Of a DNA stretch of 64,000 nt, positions 28,605 to 38,476 are shown one piece after another (position 1 is the first letter of the stretch; the number at the start of each line of letters is the position of its first letter). The stretch covers positions 49,792 to 113,791 of the forward strand of contig JAQCAD010000005.1 in NCBI GenBank assembly GCA_027621915.1, read 5' to 3'. The DNA is from Pseudomonadota bacterium. GTDB lineage: Bacteria > Pseudomonadota > Gammaproteobacteria > Steroidobacterales > Woeseiaceae. A program made the position numbers and the translations under genes. The notes below the pieces were generated by a model that did not search any database, was not told where the DNA came from, and worked only from the letters and a program-made list of their open reading frames with translations.

Positions 28605-29990
28605 ATGAGTAATCCCTTGTTTTTAAAACGTTTCCCCCTTCTCATAGTCGTTGTACTGACGGGTTGCAGCCATTCTGCCATTGCGCCGGATACGCGAAAT
28701 CCTGAGATTCCGGCGTCCTGGGTCCGCGGCGATAACCAGCAGCCGGTCGAGTTGAACTGGCTCGAAGGCTTCGAGCATCCAGTGCTGCCTGGACTGGTCA
28801 ACGAGGCGATTGCGAACAACTACTCGCTGGCACAGGAAAGGGCGCGCCTTTGGCAGGCAGAACAAGCGGTGGTGATCACGCGCGCCGATCGCTTTCCAAC
28901 GCTGGACGTTTCCATCGACGGGTCGCGGCGAGCTTCGGAATCTGGAAGCGGCGTCAGCACGACGACGCAGTCATTCAGCGTGGCAGTCGACGGTCGCTGG
29001 CAAGCAGATCTGTGGGGGCGGCTGAACAAGGAACAGCAAGTTGCGCAGCTGTCGCTGGAAGCACAGCGCGCAAGATTGCGTTCTGCCGAACATACCCTCG
29101 CCGCAACAACGGCCGGTGCATATTTTGGCGTCATGCAGGCGAAGCAGTTATTGAAAGTCGCGGAAAGGCGTCTCGATATCGCCGTTGAAAGCCACGATAT
29201 CGTGGGCAGCGGCTACCGGCAGGGACTTAACAGCGCGCTCGATCTTTACCTCGCCCGCAACCAGGTTGAGCGGGAAGAGGCAGCGTACGCACAGCAGGAG
29301 CAGACCTACGCTGAATCGGTGGCAGATTTGCAGCTTACACTTGCTCGCTACCCGGACGGGCGCATGGCCATCGAGGGTGAACTGCCCGTGCTTGAGAGCG
29401 CGTTGCCTGCAGGTCTGCCCTCAGAATTACTGACGCGACGACCGGACGTGCAGGAGGCATGGCTGAACCTGCTGGCAGCTGACGCCGATCTTGCCTCGTC
29501 GCACAAAGCGCGTTTTCCGAGCCTGTCACTTGTTGGCAGTTCCGGCATTTCGTCACTTGAATTTTCAGATCTGCTCGACGCGGACAACAGTTTCTGGTCT
29601 CTGGCAGGAGGCATAACACAGCCTTTGTTTAATGCTGGCAGGTTGCGTGCATTCGAAGAACAGGCGGCCGCGCGTGTCGAACTCGTCGAGCAGCAATACC
29701 TGCAGCTCGTTTACCGCGCATTTGCCGATGTCGAAAACGCCATATCGCGCGCGGCATCGCTACGAAAACGTTACGAGTCATTCCTCGATGCAGAAACCAA
29801 TTCGCGGGCGGCGCTGGAACTGGCGCTTGAACAATATCAACGCGGGCTGGTCTCTTATACAACGGTGCTTGAGTCGCAACGCCAGGCGTTCGATGCCGAG
29901 GCGACAGTTGTGCAGCTTCGAAACCAATTGCTACAGAACAGAATTTCTCTATTTCTCTCCCTGGGCGGCGATTTTTCGATCGACTACTGA
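28605..29990 (+). CDS. RND efflux outer-membrane lipoprotein (NodT family)
   Basis: 461 residues from the ATG at 28605. Lipobox VLTGC, then the NodT/OprM pattern: WLEGFEHPVLPGLVNEAIANNYSL, DLWGRLNKEQQ, GLNSALDLYLARNQVE, LLTRRPDVQEAWLNLLAADADL, GGITQPLFNAGRL and YQRGLVSYTTVLESQ. It forms the outer channel of the pump encoded by the next two genes, from which it is 6 bases apart. The frame is open to 28539, but that start would lack the signal at its end. Confidence 0.9.
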   Translation: MSNPLFLKRFPLLIVVVLTGCSHSAIAPDTRNPEIPASWVRGDNQQPVELNWLEGFEHPVLPGLVNEAIANNYSLAQERARLWQAEQAVVITRADRFPTLDVSIDGSRRASESGSGVSTTTQSFSVAVDGRWQADLWGRLNKEQQVAQLSLEAQRARLRSAEHTLAATTAGAYFGVMQAKQLLKVAERRLDIAVESHDIVGSGYRQGLNSALDLYLARNQVEREEAAYAQQEQTYAESVADLQLTLARYPDGRMAIEGELPVLESALPAGLPSELLTRRPDVQEAWLNLLAADADLASSHKARFPSLSLVGSSGISSLEFSDLLDADNSFWSLAGGITQPLFNAGRLRAFEEQAAARVELVEQQYLQLVYRAFADVENAISRAASLRKRYESFLDAETNSRAALELALEQYQRGLVSYTTVLESQRQAFDAEATVVQLRNQLLQNRISLFLSLGGDFSIDY

Positions 29991-29996
29991 CAACAC

Positions 29997-31244
29997 ATGA
30001 TATTCAATAAAAAGTTAATTCCGCTCGGAATCATTGGCATCCTGGTCGGCCTGGCCATGCTCATTAAAATGAACCCGCCGGAAACTCCGCAGCGTGAACC
30101 TTTCAGCGGCCCGCAAATGGTTGTCGAAACGACGACAGTGGAAAACCGGAACTACCGGGTTCGACTACAGAGTTACGGCACGGTGCAACCGCGGACTCGC
30201 AGCATGCTGGTCGCACAGGTTAGCGGGCAAATTATTTCCGTCAATGAAAACGTACGCGATGGCGGTTTCTTCGAAAAAGGCGATGTACTCGGGCAGATTG
30301 ATCCGCGCGACTATGAAGCCGATGTACGCATCTCGGAAGCATCGTTGGCGGACGCGCGCCAAGCGCTTGCAGAGGCGGAAGCGAGGACCAATCAGGCTCG
30401 CGAAGACTGGGAACGCCTGGGCAACAGCGGTGACGCGCCGGAACTGGTGCTGCGAATGCCCCAGCTCGAAGCGGCCAAAGCCCGTATCAAGTCCGCCGAG
30501 TCCGCGCTGAGCAAGGCAGCACTCGATTTGGAGCGGACACAAATCGTTGCCCCGTTCGCCGGACGCGTACTGAGGAAGCTGGTCGACGTCGGCCAGGTCG
30601 TATCGGGCAATACCCAGCTCGTCGAAATATACGCGACCGATGTCGTCGAGATTCGATTGCCGCTCCGAAATCGTGATCTTGGCTTCATCGATTTGCCGGA
30701 AAGTTTTCGTTTTTCGGAGTCGCGCGAAATCGGCGATATAAATGTGACGATTCACTCCGATCTGATCGGCAACGAGTCTTGGAACGCCAAACTGATTCGT
30801 ACCGAAGGTGCGATAGACGAAACAGCAAGGCAGCTGCACGTGATCGCACAGATTGACGATCCGTTTGGCAAGCAGAGCGAAGGACGCTCGCCTTTAAAGA
30901 TTGGGCAGTATGTCACCGCAGAAATTCCGGGCATTCAACTCAACAATGCGCTGGTCATTTCGAACAATACGATTTACCAGGGTAGCTACGTCTATGTTGT
31001 AGAGGACGGAATCTTGCGTCGAAAAGACATTGTCATCGCCTGGCAAAATGACGATGACGCCGTGATAGAAGACGGATTAACGCACGGCGACCAACTGGTT
31101 GTAACGCCACTCGGTCAGGTGACCTCCGGCATCCGTGTTGCGATAGCGGGCGCCGAGGGCCTGAATCGTGGCGGTCGGCCGGGCGGCAGGCCGCGCGCCG
31201 ACGGTGAAAATACGGTCGAACCAAAAGGAGGCGCCACGCAATGA
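29997..31244 (+). CDS. RND efflux periplasmic adaptor (membrane fusion protein)
   Basis: 415 residues with an N-terminal anchor (LIPLGIIGILVGLAMLI). Biotinyl-lipoyl half motifs VSGQIISVNENVRDGGFFEKGD and APFAGRVLRKLVDVGQVV flank a coiled-coil hairpin, followed by the beta-barrel and membrane-proximal domains. It joins the upstream channel to the downstream permease. The stop overlaps the permease ATG by 4 bases (ATGA). Confidence 0.92.
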   Translation: MIFNKKLIPLGIIGILVGLAMLIKMNPPETPQREPFSGPQMVVETTTVENRNYRVRLQSYGTVQPRTRSMLVAQVSGQIISVNENVRDGGFFEKGDVLGQIDPRDYEADVRISEASLADARQALAEAEARTNQAREDWERLGNSGDAPELVLRMPQLEAAKARIKSAESALSKAALDLERTQIVAPFAGRVLRKLVDVGQVVSGNTQLVEIYATDVVEIRLPLRNRDLGFIDLPESFRFSESREIGDINVTIHSDLIGNESWNAKLIRTEGAIDETARQLHVIAQIDDPFGKQSEGRSPLKIGQYVTAEIPGIQLNNALVISNNTIYQGSYVYVVEDGILRRKDIVIAWQNDDDAVIEDGLTHGDQLVVTPLGQVTSGIRVAIAGAEGLNRGGRPGGRPRADGENTVEPKGGATQ

Positions 31245-34200
31245 TTTCATGGTTTGCAAGGAACTCGGTCGCCGCCAATCTGCTCATGGCAGCGATTGTC
31301 ATCGGTGGCCTCGTGGGTCTGAACGGCGGCGTGCGGCTTGAGGTATTTCCTGATTTTACGGCCGACACGATCTCGGTTCGCGTCCCGTTGCGCGGCGCTA
31401 CGCCAGAGGACATCGAACTTGGCGTTGCGATCCGAATTGAAGAAGCAGTTCAGGACATTCAGGGAATAGATCGAATCATTTCACGCTCCGTGGAGGGCAG
31501 CACCAGCGTCAATATTGAAGTCGACTCCGACTACGATGCGCGCGAAATGCTGGACGATATAAAAGGGCGGGTTGATGCCATCAATACCTTTCCTGCCGAT
31601 ACCGAGAAACCGATTATCAGCCTGGCGATGCGCACATTCGACGTCATCGAAGTGGTTGTCGTCGGCGACTACAGTGAAGACGAAATTCGCGTGTTCGCCG
31701 AACAAATTCGCGACGAACTGTTGCGACGCGAAGCGATTACGCAGGCCGAACTGCGCTCTGTAAGGCGATATGAAATTGCTATCGAGGCGTCGGCTGACAG
31801 GCTACGGGAATTTGACGTGACACTGGCGGACATCGCAACCGCAATTCGTGGCAGTTCTGTCGATCTGTCTGCCGGCAATGTACGCACTGAAGGCGGCGAC
31901 GTATTGATCCGTTCAAAAGGACAGGCCTACCGACGGGCCGACTTTGAATCGATCGTCGTGAAAACGAACCCGGATGGCAGCATTGTTCGAGTCAGCGATA
32001 TCGCGAAAGTGCAGGACGGCTTTGAAGAGAGTTCACTGCAAACTCGCTTCAATGGAAAACATGCGGCGTTTATCGGTGTTCAACGCACGGGCAACCAAAG
32101 TGATATCGAGGTTGCGGCCGCTGTCAAAAACTACATTGCGGAACGCAATGAAACACTGCCGGCCGGGCTGGAACTGAGTACCTGGGACGACGCATCTATC
32201 AGGCTGCAGGACAGGCTCGGACTGCTGAGCAGCAACCTGATGCAGGGTAGTATTCTGGTCATTATTCTGCTGACCCTTTTTCTACGTCCTGCGATTTCAT
32301 TCTGGGTATTTCTGGGTATTCCTATCAGCTTTCTCGGCGCGTTCATCCTGATGAACATTTTCGACATCAGCCTGAACATGATGAGTGCATTCGGCTTCAT
32401 CATCGTCCTTGGCATCGTCGTGGACGATGCAATCGTGACAGGCGAAAACGTCTACAAACATATGCAGTCCGGCGACAGCAGTCTGTCGGCCGCCATACAC
32501 GGCACAAAGGAAGTCGCGATCCCGGTGACATTCGGCATCCTCACGACGATCGCAGCGTTCATGCCGCTCATCTTCATAGAGGGCATGCTCGGCACCTGGT
32601 TTGCGCCGGTACCCCTTGTTGTTATTCCGGTACTGCTGTTTTCGCTGGTTGAGTCCAAGCTCATCCTGCCCGCACACCTCGCGCACGTGAAGCTTAAAAA
32701 GCAAGGTGAAAAGATGGGGCGATTCAGCGCCTGGCAGATTCGATTCGCAGATGGTTTTGAAGGCAAGATCCTGAAATATTACCAGCCCGCACTTGCGTAC
32801 ACGCTGAAGCATCGTTACTCGACGCTGGCGTCGTTTACGGGCGTGCTCATTATTATGATCATGCTCGTTTCAAGTGGCTGGACAAAGTTTGTATTTTTCC
32901 CGACGCTGGAATCGGAAACGGCAACCGCAACACTCGTAATGCCGGTTGGTACGCCATTCGAAGTAACTGCCAGGCATACCGAAAAGATTGTCAAGGCAGC
33001 GGATCAGCTCCGCGAAAAGTACAGAGACGGGGCTGAGGGCGGCATGATCACGAATATCTTTTCCAGCACCGGGTCATCGCGAAGTAGCAATGCAGATAAT
33101 CTGGCGACCGTGCGTTTCGAATCTGCGCCGATCCAGGATCGTGTGATCGAGATGTCGACGACCGAACTGATCAACGAATGGCGCAGTCTTGTCGGACCGA
33201 TACCGGGCGCAGAAACAATCAATTTCCGGGCATCATTTTTCCGTCCCGGTGAACCCATCGACATTCAGTTCAGCGGAAATTCTCTGGATAGCCTTAGCCA
33301 GATTGGTGAAGAAGTGAAGGGTCGGCTGGCAACTTACCCCGGTGTCTTTGAAATTGCTGACAGCTTGTCTGATGGCAAGGAAGAGTTGCGAATCGAGCTA
33401 AGCCCACAGGGACATCTCGTCGGTTTAACCCGTTCGGATATCGTTCGCCAGGTCAGCCAGGCGTTCAAGGGACTGGAGGCGCAAAGGATCCAGAGGGGCC
33501 GGGATGACATTCGCGTCCTGGTTCGATATCCGATCGATGAGCGGAACACGCTGGCGTCGCTGAACGAAATGCTGATTACCGCACCCAATGGCCGACGAAT
33601 TCCGCTGTCCAATGTCGCCACATTCTATCCTGGCAAGGGGCCGTCGCAGATTACGCGCATCGATCGATTCCGCGTATTGAATGTCACGGCTGACGTCGAC
33701 AAAGACAACACCAACATGGTTGTGTTGCAGGCAGATCTTTCCGCATACATTGACTCATTGTTGCCCAAGTATCCGGGTATCACTTACAAACTGGAAGGTG
33801 AGCAACGTCAACAACGCGAGTCATTCGGTAGCCTACAGTCCGGAGTGATTATCCTGTTGTTTGTTATCTACTGCCTGCTCGCATTGCCATTAAAGTCCTA
33901 CGTTCAGCCGTTAATCGTCATGTCGGTCATCCCCTTCGGTATCATCGGCGCCGTTATCGGCCACTGGTTGATGGGGTATCCGTTGTCATTCCTGAGTTCG
34001 CTTGGATTGATGGCGTTGATGGGCGTCGTGATCAATGACAGCCTCGTATTGGTTGACTTCATCAATCAGCAACACCGGGTAGGAGTAGATCTTCTGGATG
34101 CTGTAAAGCGGGCTGGCGTCGCACGATTCCGCCCGATCATGCTGACATCGCTGACCACTTTCGGTGGGCTGGTACCGCTGCTCATGGAGCCTTCGTCGAC

Positions 34201-34378
34201 TGCCAAGTTCCTGATACCGATGGCAATCTCGCTGGGCTTCGGAATTTTATTCGCAACGCTGATCACGCTGGTCCTGATACCGTCGAACATCATGATTGTC
34301 GCGGATATCCGGCGTTACTTCAGGGCAAAATCGCGTGACGTCAAGCTGGCACTGGCTGAAGGACAGACGCAGACCTGA
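31241..34378 (+). CDS. RND multidrug-type efflux permease
   Basis: 1045 residues, AcrB-superfamily proton antiporter in the inner membrane. It has the N-terminal helix with RLEVFPDFTADTISVRV, TM4 with FIIVLGIVVDDAIVTGENVYKHM (proton-relay Asp pair), two large periplasmic loops, and the second bundle with GLMALMGVVINDSLVLVDFINQ and RFRPIMLTSLTTFGGL. It is of the hydrophobic or multidrug type rather than HME, so it differs in kind from the CusA pump. Substrate unknown; no regulator gene is adjacent. The stop is followed within 15 bases by a REPIN. Confidence 0.92.
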   Translation: MISWFARNSVAANLLMAAIVIGGLVGLNGGVRLEVFPDFTADTISVRVPLRGATPEDIELGVAIRIEEAVQDIQGIDRIISRSVEGSTSVNIEVDSDYDAREMLDDIKGRVDAINTFPADTEKPIISLAMRTFDVIEVVVVGDYSEDEIRVFAEQIRDELLRREAITQAELRSVRRYEIAIEASADRLREFDVTLADIATAIRGSSVDLSAGNVRTEGGDVLIRSKGQAYRRADFESIVVKTNPDGSIVRVSDIAKVQDGFEESSLQTRFNGKHAAFIGVQRTGNQSDIEVAAAVKNYIAERNETLPAGLELSTWDDASIRLQDRLGLLSSNLMQGSILVIILLTLFLRPAISFWVFLGIPISFLGAFILMNIFDISLNMMSAFGFIIVLGIVVDDAIVTGENVYKHMQSGDSSLSAAIHGTKEVAIPVTFGILTTIAAFMPLIFIEGMLGTWFAPVPLVVIPVLLFSLVESKLILPAHLAHVKLKKQGEKMGRFSAWQIRFADGFEGKILKYYQPALAYTLKHRYSTLASFTGVLIIMIMLVSSGWTKFVFFPTLESETATATLVMPVGTPFEVTARHTEKIVKAADQLREKYRDGAEGGMITNIFSSTGSSRSSNADNLATVRFESAPIQDRVIEMSTTELINEWRSLVGPIPGAETINFRASFFRPGEPIDIQFSGNSLDSLSQIGEEVKGRLATYPGVFEIADSLSDGKEELRIELSPQGHLVGLTRSDIVRQVSQAFKGLEAQRIQRGRDDIRVLVRYPIDERNTLASLNEMLITAPNGRRIPLSNVATFYPGKGPSQITRIDRFRVLNVTADVDKDNTNMVVLQADLSAYIDSLLPKYPGITYKLEGEQRQQRESFGSLQSGVIILLFVIYCLLALPLKSYVQPLIVMSVIPFGIIGAVIGHWLMGYPLSFLSSLGLMALMGVVINDSLVLVDFINQQHRVGVDLLDAVKRAGVARFRPIMLTSLTTFGGLVPLLMEPSSTAKFLIPMAISLGFGILFATLITLVLIPSNIMIVADIRRYFRAKSRDVKLALAEGQTQT

Positions 34379-34390
34379 AAAAGCATATTG

Positions 34391-34480
34391 AAGGGGTCAG
34401 CAATAAAGGGGTCAGAGCCCTTTTTCAGTGATTTCTGAAAATTTGCGCCTGCAGATAAAAGGGCTCTGACCCCTTTATTG
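34391..34480. repeat. REPIN-like element, GAGCCC type, between convergent genes
   Basis: Inverse arms CAATAAAGGGGTCAGAGCCC (34401-34420) and GGGCTCTGACCCCTTTATTG (34461-34480) enclose a 40-base centre. An extra half site (AAGGGGTCAG, 34391) stands on the left. This arrangement of two inverted REP units with a spacer is that of a REPIN. It fills the space between the RND permease stop (34378) and the DUF1501 stop (34490). Confidence 0.88.
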
Positions 34481-34489
34481 CTTATTGAT

Positions 34490-35863
34490 CTATATAAAGA
34501 ATCCGAGGTCCTGCACGCCGAAATTACCGATGTTGGGCGCGACGGTTGGCATGTCGAGGTCGTCAACGCCGAACCACCTCGCGAGTGTTGCAGCGTACTG
34601 GTCTGCCGAAGTCGTCGGAATGAAGCGTCCTCCACCGACATCGTCATTACTGTCAATCGCGAGGTCCGGGTATGTTCCATACAAATCCCTGCCTTGCACG
34701 GCGCCACCTACTACCATTTGAATCCCGCCCCAGGCGTGGTCAGTACCATCGCCATTCGATGTCAGCGTACGTGCGAAGTCTGACTGGGTGAACGAGGTGA
34801 CACTGTTAGCAACATTTAGCTCGACCGTCGCATCGTAGAATGCCGTCATAGCGGCACTCACGCTGCCTAGCAGTCCTGGCTGGTTCACGACCTGATTGTC
34901 GTGCGAATCGAAGCCGCCGATCTCGACGAAGAAAATCTGCCGCTCCATTTGCAGGACATCTCTCACCGCGATCATCTCTGCAACTGTTCGAAGCTGATTG
35001 CCAAGCGGAGACGCCGGAAAGACTGTACTCAACACCGGGGCGCCACCGAGTGCCCCGTTGACCAGGTCTGCTGTGTCTACGGCGCGTTGCTGCACGTCGG
35101 CAAAACCTCGTTCATAGATCGTGTCGTAGCTTGCGTTTAACACGCGTTCGAATGCCTGGCGTTGTTGAAAGAAAAGGTCCGTCGGGTCACCTGAATTCGA
35201 AAAACCGGTGAATGGAATTGGACCACTGTTGCCCATGACGTAGGCAACGGTGTCATCCGCCGATTGAAACAACGTGTTGCCAAAGAGCGAGACGTTCGTG
35301 GCCAGCTGTTGATTGGCAACGCGCGTGCGAATCAGGTCCGCAATTCTACCGGCCCAGCCGGTCTTGCTGACACTCGCGCCTTTCAGCGAGTACCACTGGT
35401 CCTGTTGGTCGTTATGCGAGAAAAGCTGGGGCGGCAACGACACCGATTTATTGAAATACTCGGTCTTCGTCGTAGGTTCCACCAGCGGACCAATATTGTT
35501 TACAAATGCCGCCCGACCACTTTCGAACAGTCCCTGGATGCCAACCATTGCCGGGTGTAATCCGTAATCGGTGCCATCCGAATTCGTCGGATTAATGGCC
35601 AGGAGATCACCTTGCAGCAGCGCCATATTCTGCCGCGACTGGGCATAAACGTTGTACTCGGCGGTGCTGCGCGGGACGACCATGTTGTATGAGTCATTGC
35701 CACCATGCAAAAACACACACACCAGTGCTTTGTAGTCTGGAAACGGCGCTGTCGTGCCCATCCCCTGCGAGAACGCGACCCCGGGAAACTGACCCAAACC
35801 AGCCGTTAGCGCTGCTGCCGCACTGGTTTTCTTAAGAAATTCGCGTCTGCTGATTTTGTTCAT
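34490..35863 (-). CDS. Tat-exported DUF1501 protein
   Basis: 457 residues with a twin-arginine signal (ISRREFLKKTSAAAALTAG). DUF1501 hallmarks: ALVCVFLHGGNDSYNMVVP, FVEIGGFDSHDNQ and DHAWGG. The family belongs to the alkaline-phosphatase/sulfatase-like superfamily by fold prediction, but its activity is not established. The ATG at 35863 has AGGAG 8 bases upstream. It is the last gene of the leftward operon that starts with the sigma factor and immediately follows its usual partner, a DUF1800 gene. Confidence 0.88.
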   Translation of the reverse strand: MNKISRREFLKKTSAAAALTAGLGQFPGVAFSQGMGTTAPFPDYKALVCVFLHGGNDSYNMVVPRSTAEYNVYAQSRQNMALLQGDLLAINPTNSDGTDYGLHPAMVGIQGLFESGRAAFVNNIGPLVEPTTKTEYFNKSVSLPPQLFSHNDQQDQWYSLKGASVSKTGWAGRIADLIRTRVANQQLATNVSLFGNTLFQSADDTVAYVMGNSGPIPFTGFSNSGDPTDLFFQQRQAFERVLNASYDTIYERGFADVQQRAVDTADLVNGALGGAPVLSTVFPASPLGNQLRTVAEMIAVRDVLQMERQIFFVEIGGFDSHDNQVVNQPGLLGSVSAAMTAFYDATVELNVANSVTSFTQSDFARTLTSNGDGTDHAWGGIQMVVGGAVQGRDLYGTYPDLAIDSNDDVGGGRFIPTTSADQYAATLARWFGVDDLDMPTVAPNIGNFGVQDLGFFI

Positions 35864-36007
35864 CTGGTGACTCCTGAGAGGCCGGTTGAAAAAGCCTCAG
35901 GCGAGTGCGAGACAGGGAAAAAGTGGCCGAGAAAACGGAATATCCGCGCCAGTACATGAGGCTTTTGACGCCGTATCGTGCCGCATGAGGTTTTCTTCAT
36001 CATGCTC

Positions 36008-37660
36008 CTAGCGCTGGTACGCAAATTCGGGGGACGTAACGATGAAGTAGATCGCTTCGGCCGCAAGTGCCGCATCGTTTCCCGGCGCGAATATTCGAAC
36101 GCGATCTATCATCTGTGCGGTTTCTGCTCGCAGCGTGTCGGTAATAGTTCCGCCCAAAAGTTTGTCGGCAACCATCGCGACCAGTGCGTCCGTGTCAGCA
36201 GAGATTGCAATTTCCTGCGAAATATCAATCAAGACATCATCCTCTCCCGGTGTCGGTGCCTCTGAATTCCAATTGAACGCCAGGATGAAGAAGTAGTTCG
36301 TGATGAACGTGTTTTGATATTCGGTCGCTATCTCAAATTCAGGCGCGACGAGGCCTGAGTTCCTGATTTCGCCTGCGGGCGCGTGAAACGGGCTGAAGAA
36401 ATTGAATACGTGTGGCGCCTGCATCGGACCCTGGCCGAAAATGATGTAGGCAGGTGCCAGCGGGAACACGCCGCTCTGGGACTGCGCGTCATAAGCCCGC
36501 CACAGCTGCGTCAGGCGCAGTATCGGCTCTTTGAGCTTGCCATCGATTTCCATCGGCATGGCCGGCCGTGCTTCGACATCGAGCAATATCGCCTTGACGA
36601 CAGCTTCGAGGTCTCCGCGAACACCAAAACCGTTGTTGTTAAACACCGTGGCGACACGTTGAATGTAGCCCGGCGACGGATTACTGGTAACCAGTCGCTG
36701 AATTAACCGGATTGCCACGAATGGACCGACATTCGGGTGATTGAATATATTGTCGAGCGCAGCCTGTAAGTCCTCATCTCCGGTTTGCCCTGCGGGGACG
36801 ATTACGCCGTTGAGTAGTGTCTTTGCACCCGTATCGTGAAAGGCCGGATAGAGTTGCATCGGAACGCTCTGATTGTTGTCGTTCTGGCGAGCCTGTTCGA
36901 AACTGGGTGCGCCGGCATAATTCCAGCCAGTGAACACGTGAGCGAAGCCCTCGATGATGGCCTGGTCATAAGTTGGAATCGGTTGGCCGAGATTGTCCAG
37001 CTTCTCCGATCCGTCGATATTCAGTTCAACAAGGCCAATTGAAAACAGTTGCATCAGTTCGCGTGCGTAATTCTCGTCCGGCCGAATATTCAGCAACGGA
37101 TCTGGCTTCTGATTGCCAAGCATACTGAGATAGACACCCATTGCCGGGTGCAGCGTCACAACACCCAGCAGATCGCGATAGTTGCCGAACGCATGGAGCG
37201 ATAGCTGGTCGTGATAGTCAGCGACCGCATACGGTGCCTGCATCAGGGCGCCCAGCTGTGACACGACGGTTATCTCAGACAAGGCGAATGCAACGCGCTG
37301 ACGCAACTGGTCCGGTCCATCGACGACGTCGCGAAACCATTTGTCGACGCGATCAGCGTGCAACTCTGCGAGATTGACTGGTCTGGGCAAACTGCGCAGG
37401 TAGGGCAGCTGAAGTGACGCCGGCGCCTGCATCTGTGAATCGATCCATGCGTCGTAGCGAACCGCAATAACGTTCTGGGCTTCGGCTGGTGTCGCACCGA
37501 AAGTGGTCTGATTCAGAAACTGAAACGCTTCCGCCGTTGTTATCGGCGGTGGTGGCGGTGGTGGAGGCGGCGGTGGCGGTGCACCCCCTGACGACCCGCC
37601 ACACGCTGACAAACCCAGCATGAGAGTGACGGCCATCCAAACCAGTTTCGTCTTAATCAT
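36008..37660 (-). CDS. DUF1800 lipoprotein with polyproline linker
   Basis: 550 residues. Lipobox LSACGG, then a short Gly/Ser stretch and an unbroken run of 12 prolines as linker, then the DUF1800 domain (AFQFLNQTTFGATP, LRQRVAFALSEI, HPAMGVYLSMLGNQK, DENYARELMQLFSIGL, FTGWNY, HDTGAKTLLNGV). The function of the family is unknown; it is usually next to DUF1501, as here. The 28-base gap to the Spy-like gene suggests a shared transcript. Confidence 0.88.
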   Translation of the reverse strand: MIKTKLVWMAVTLMLGLSACGGSSGGAPPPPPPPPPPPPITTAEAFQFLNQTTFGATPAEAQNVIAVRYDAWIDSQMQAPASLQLPYLRSLPRPVNLAELHADRVDKWFRDVVDGPDQLRQRVAFALSEITVVSQLGALMQAPYAVADYHDQLSLHAFGNYRDLLGVVTLHPAMGVYLSMLGNQKPDPLLNIRPDENYARELMQLFSIGLVELNIDGSEKLDNLGQPIPTYDQAIIEGFAHVFTGWNYAGAPSFEQARQNDNNQSVPMQLYPAFHDTGAKTLLNGVIVPAGQTGDEDLQAALDNIFNHPNVGPFVAIRLIQRLVTSNPSPGYIQRVATVFNNNGFGVRGDLEAVVKAILLDVEARPAMPMEIDGKLKEPILRLTQLWRAYDAQSQSGVFPLAPAYIIFGQGPMQAPHVFNFFSPFHAPAGEIRNSGLVAPEFEIATEYQNTFITNYFFILAFNWNSEAPTPGEDDVLIDISQEIAISADTDALVAMVADKLLGGTITDTLRAETAQMIDRVRIFAPGNDAALAAEAIYFIVTSPEFAYQR

Positions 37661-37688
37661 CGAGCATCCCGTCTCGTCGAATCTGTGT

Positions 37689-38117
37689 CTATTTTACGGA
37701 CTGCAGGTATGCCATCTGCTCATCAGTTAACAGATTTCGTAATCTGATCAGCATGGCCACCTGCAGCTTCTTGACCTTATTCTCGGCAAGCAACACCGCA
37801 TCTATATTTTCCAGAACTTTCTTTTCATCAACCGGCGACTCATCGAGATCCGCCATGGCCCTCTGGTACGCTTCCCTGAGGTCCCATTCGTGCTCGGCGA
37901 CGTTCGCCTGAACCTCAACAACTGCGGCCCTTATGGCCGTGAACTGCTCCTTGCTGAGCTTCAGCTCGTCCTGGTGTTCGAGGATGATGTTCGGCGGAAA
38001 CAGCTTCCCTTTGAACACATCTTTCGCATCACCCTGCCCCTGTGCTGACACGGCAGACGCCAACAGGATCATCCAGATACCCGCCAGGGGCAGTAATATT
38101 TTGACTACTCGTTTCAT
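37689..38117 (-). CDS. Spy/LTxxQ-like periplasmic protein
   Basis: 142 residues. A signal peptide (VKILLPLAGIWMILLASAVSAQG) is followed by helices with LSKEQFTAIRAAVVEV and LTDEQMAYLQ, the LTxxQ-type repeats of the Spy/CpxP/CnrX-like family. Such proteins act as periplasmic chaperones or metal/stress sensors. Its ATG overlaps the anti-sigma stop by 4 bases, so it is probably part of the sigma-factor sensing circuit. Confidence 0.7.
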   Translation of the reverse strand: MKRVVKILLPLAGIWMILLASAVSAQGQGDAKDVFKGKLFPPNIILEHQDELKLSKEQFTAIRAAVVEVQANVAEHEWDLREAYQRAMADLDESPVDEKKVLENIDAVLLAENKVKKLQVAMLIRLRNLLTDEQMAYLQSVK

Positions 38118-38476
38118 AACAACGTTCCTTCCATTGAATTGGTTGACTCAATCAGGAAAGGAATTTCCTGATATATGTCAAATCGGTGCACCGGCATCAG
38201 CGAATCACTCGGTGCCAACCATGATGTCGAATTCATGAACGCATCTGCAATCAGGTAGTCATCGCGCAGATCAGCCTTCTGCGCAGACCAGAGACCGGCA
38301 GCAACCACGATCATCGCGATGGTCGCGGCTAAACCAGCAAGCACTTTGTAACGACGCGCTGACCGGTGGTATCGCGCCTCAGCGCTCGCCCAGACTTTGT
38401 CGAACGCCGGCGCATGATGGTTCCGGGCATCGTCGAATGCAGGGTTCAGTAGTTTGCGAATTTGCTCTTCGTTCAT
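38114..38476 (-). CDS. Putative anti-sigma factor
   Basis: 120 residues: a cytoplasmic N-terminal part (1-44), one transmembrane helix (about 45-63, VLAGLAATIAMIVVAAGLW) and a periplasmic C-terminal part. Gene order and a 4-base overlap with the ECF sigma gene support an anti-sigma role; there is no zinc-binding HxxxCxxC motif, so it is not a ZAS type. The periplasmic tail could be the point where the Spy-like protein acts. Confidence 0.65.
   Translation of the reverse strand: MNEEQIRKLLNPAFDDARNHHAPAFDKVWASAEARYHRSARRYKVLAGLAATIAMIVVAAGLWSAQKADLRDDYLIADAFMNSTSWLAPSDSLMPVHRFDIYQEIPFLIESTNSMEGTLL

Noticed and set aside
37545..37585. Proline-codon tandem run in the DUF1800 gene as an independent DNA repeat
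   Set aside because: It simply encodes the polyproline linker after the lipobox; no further function is needed.
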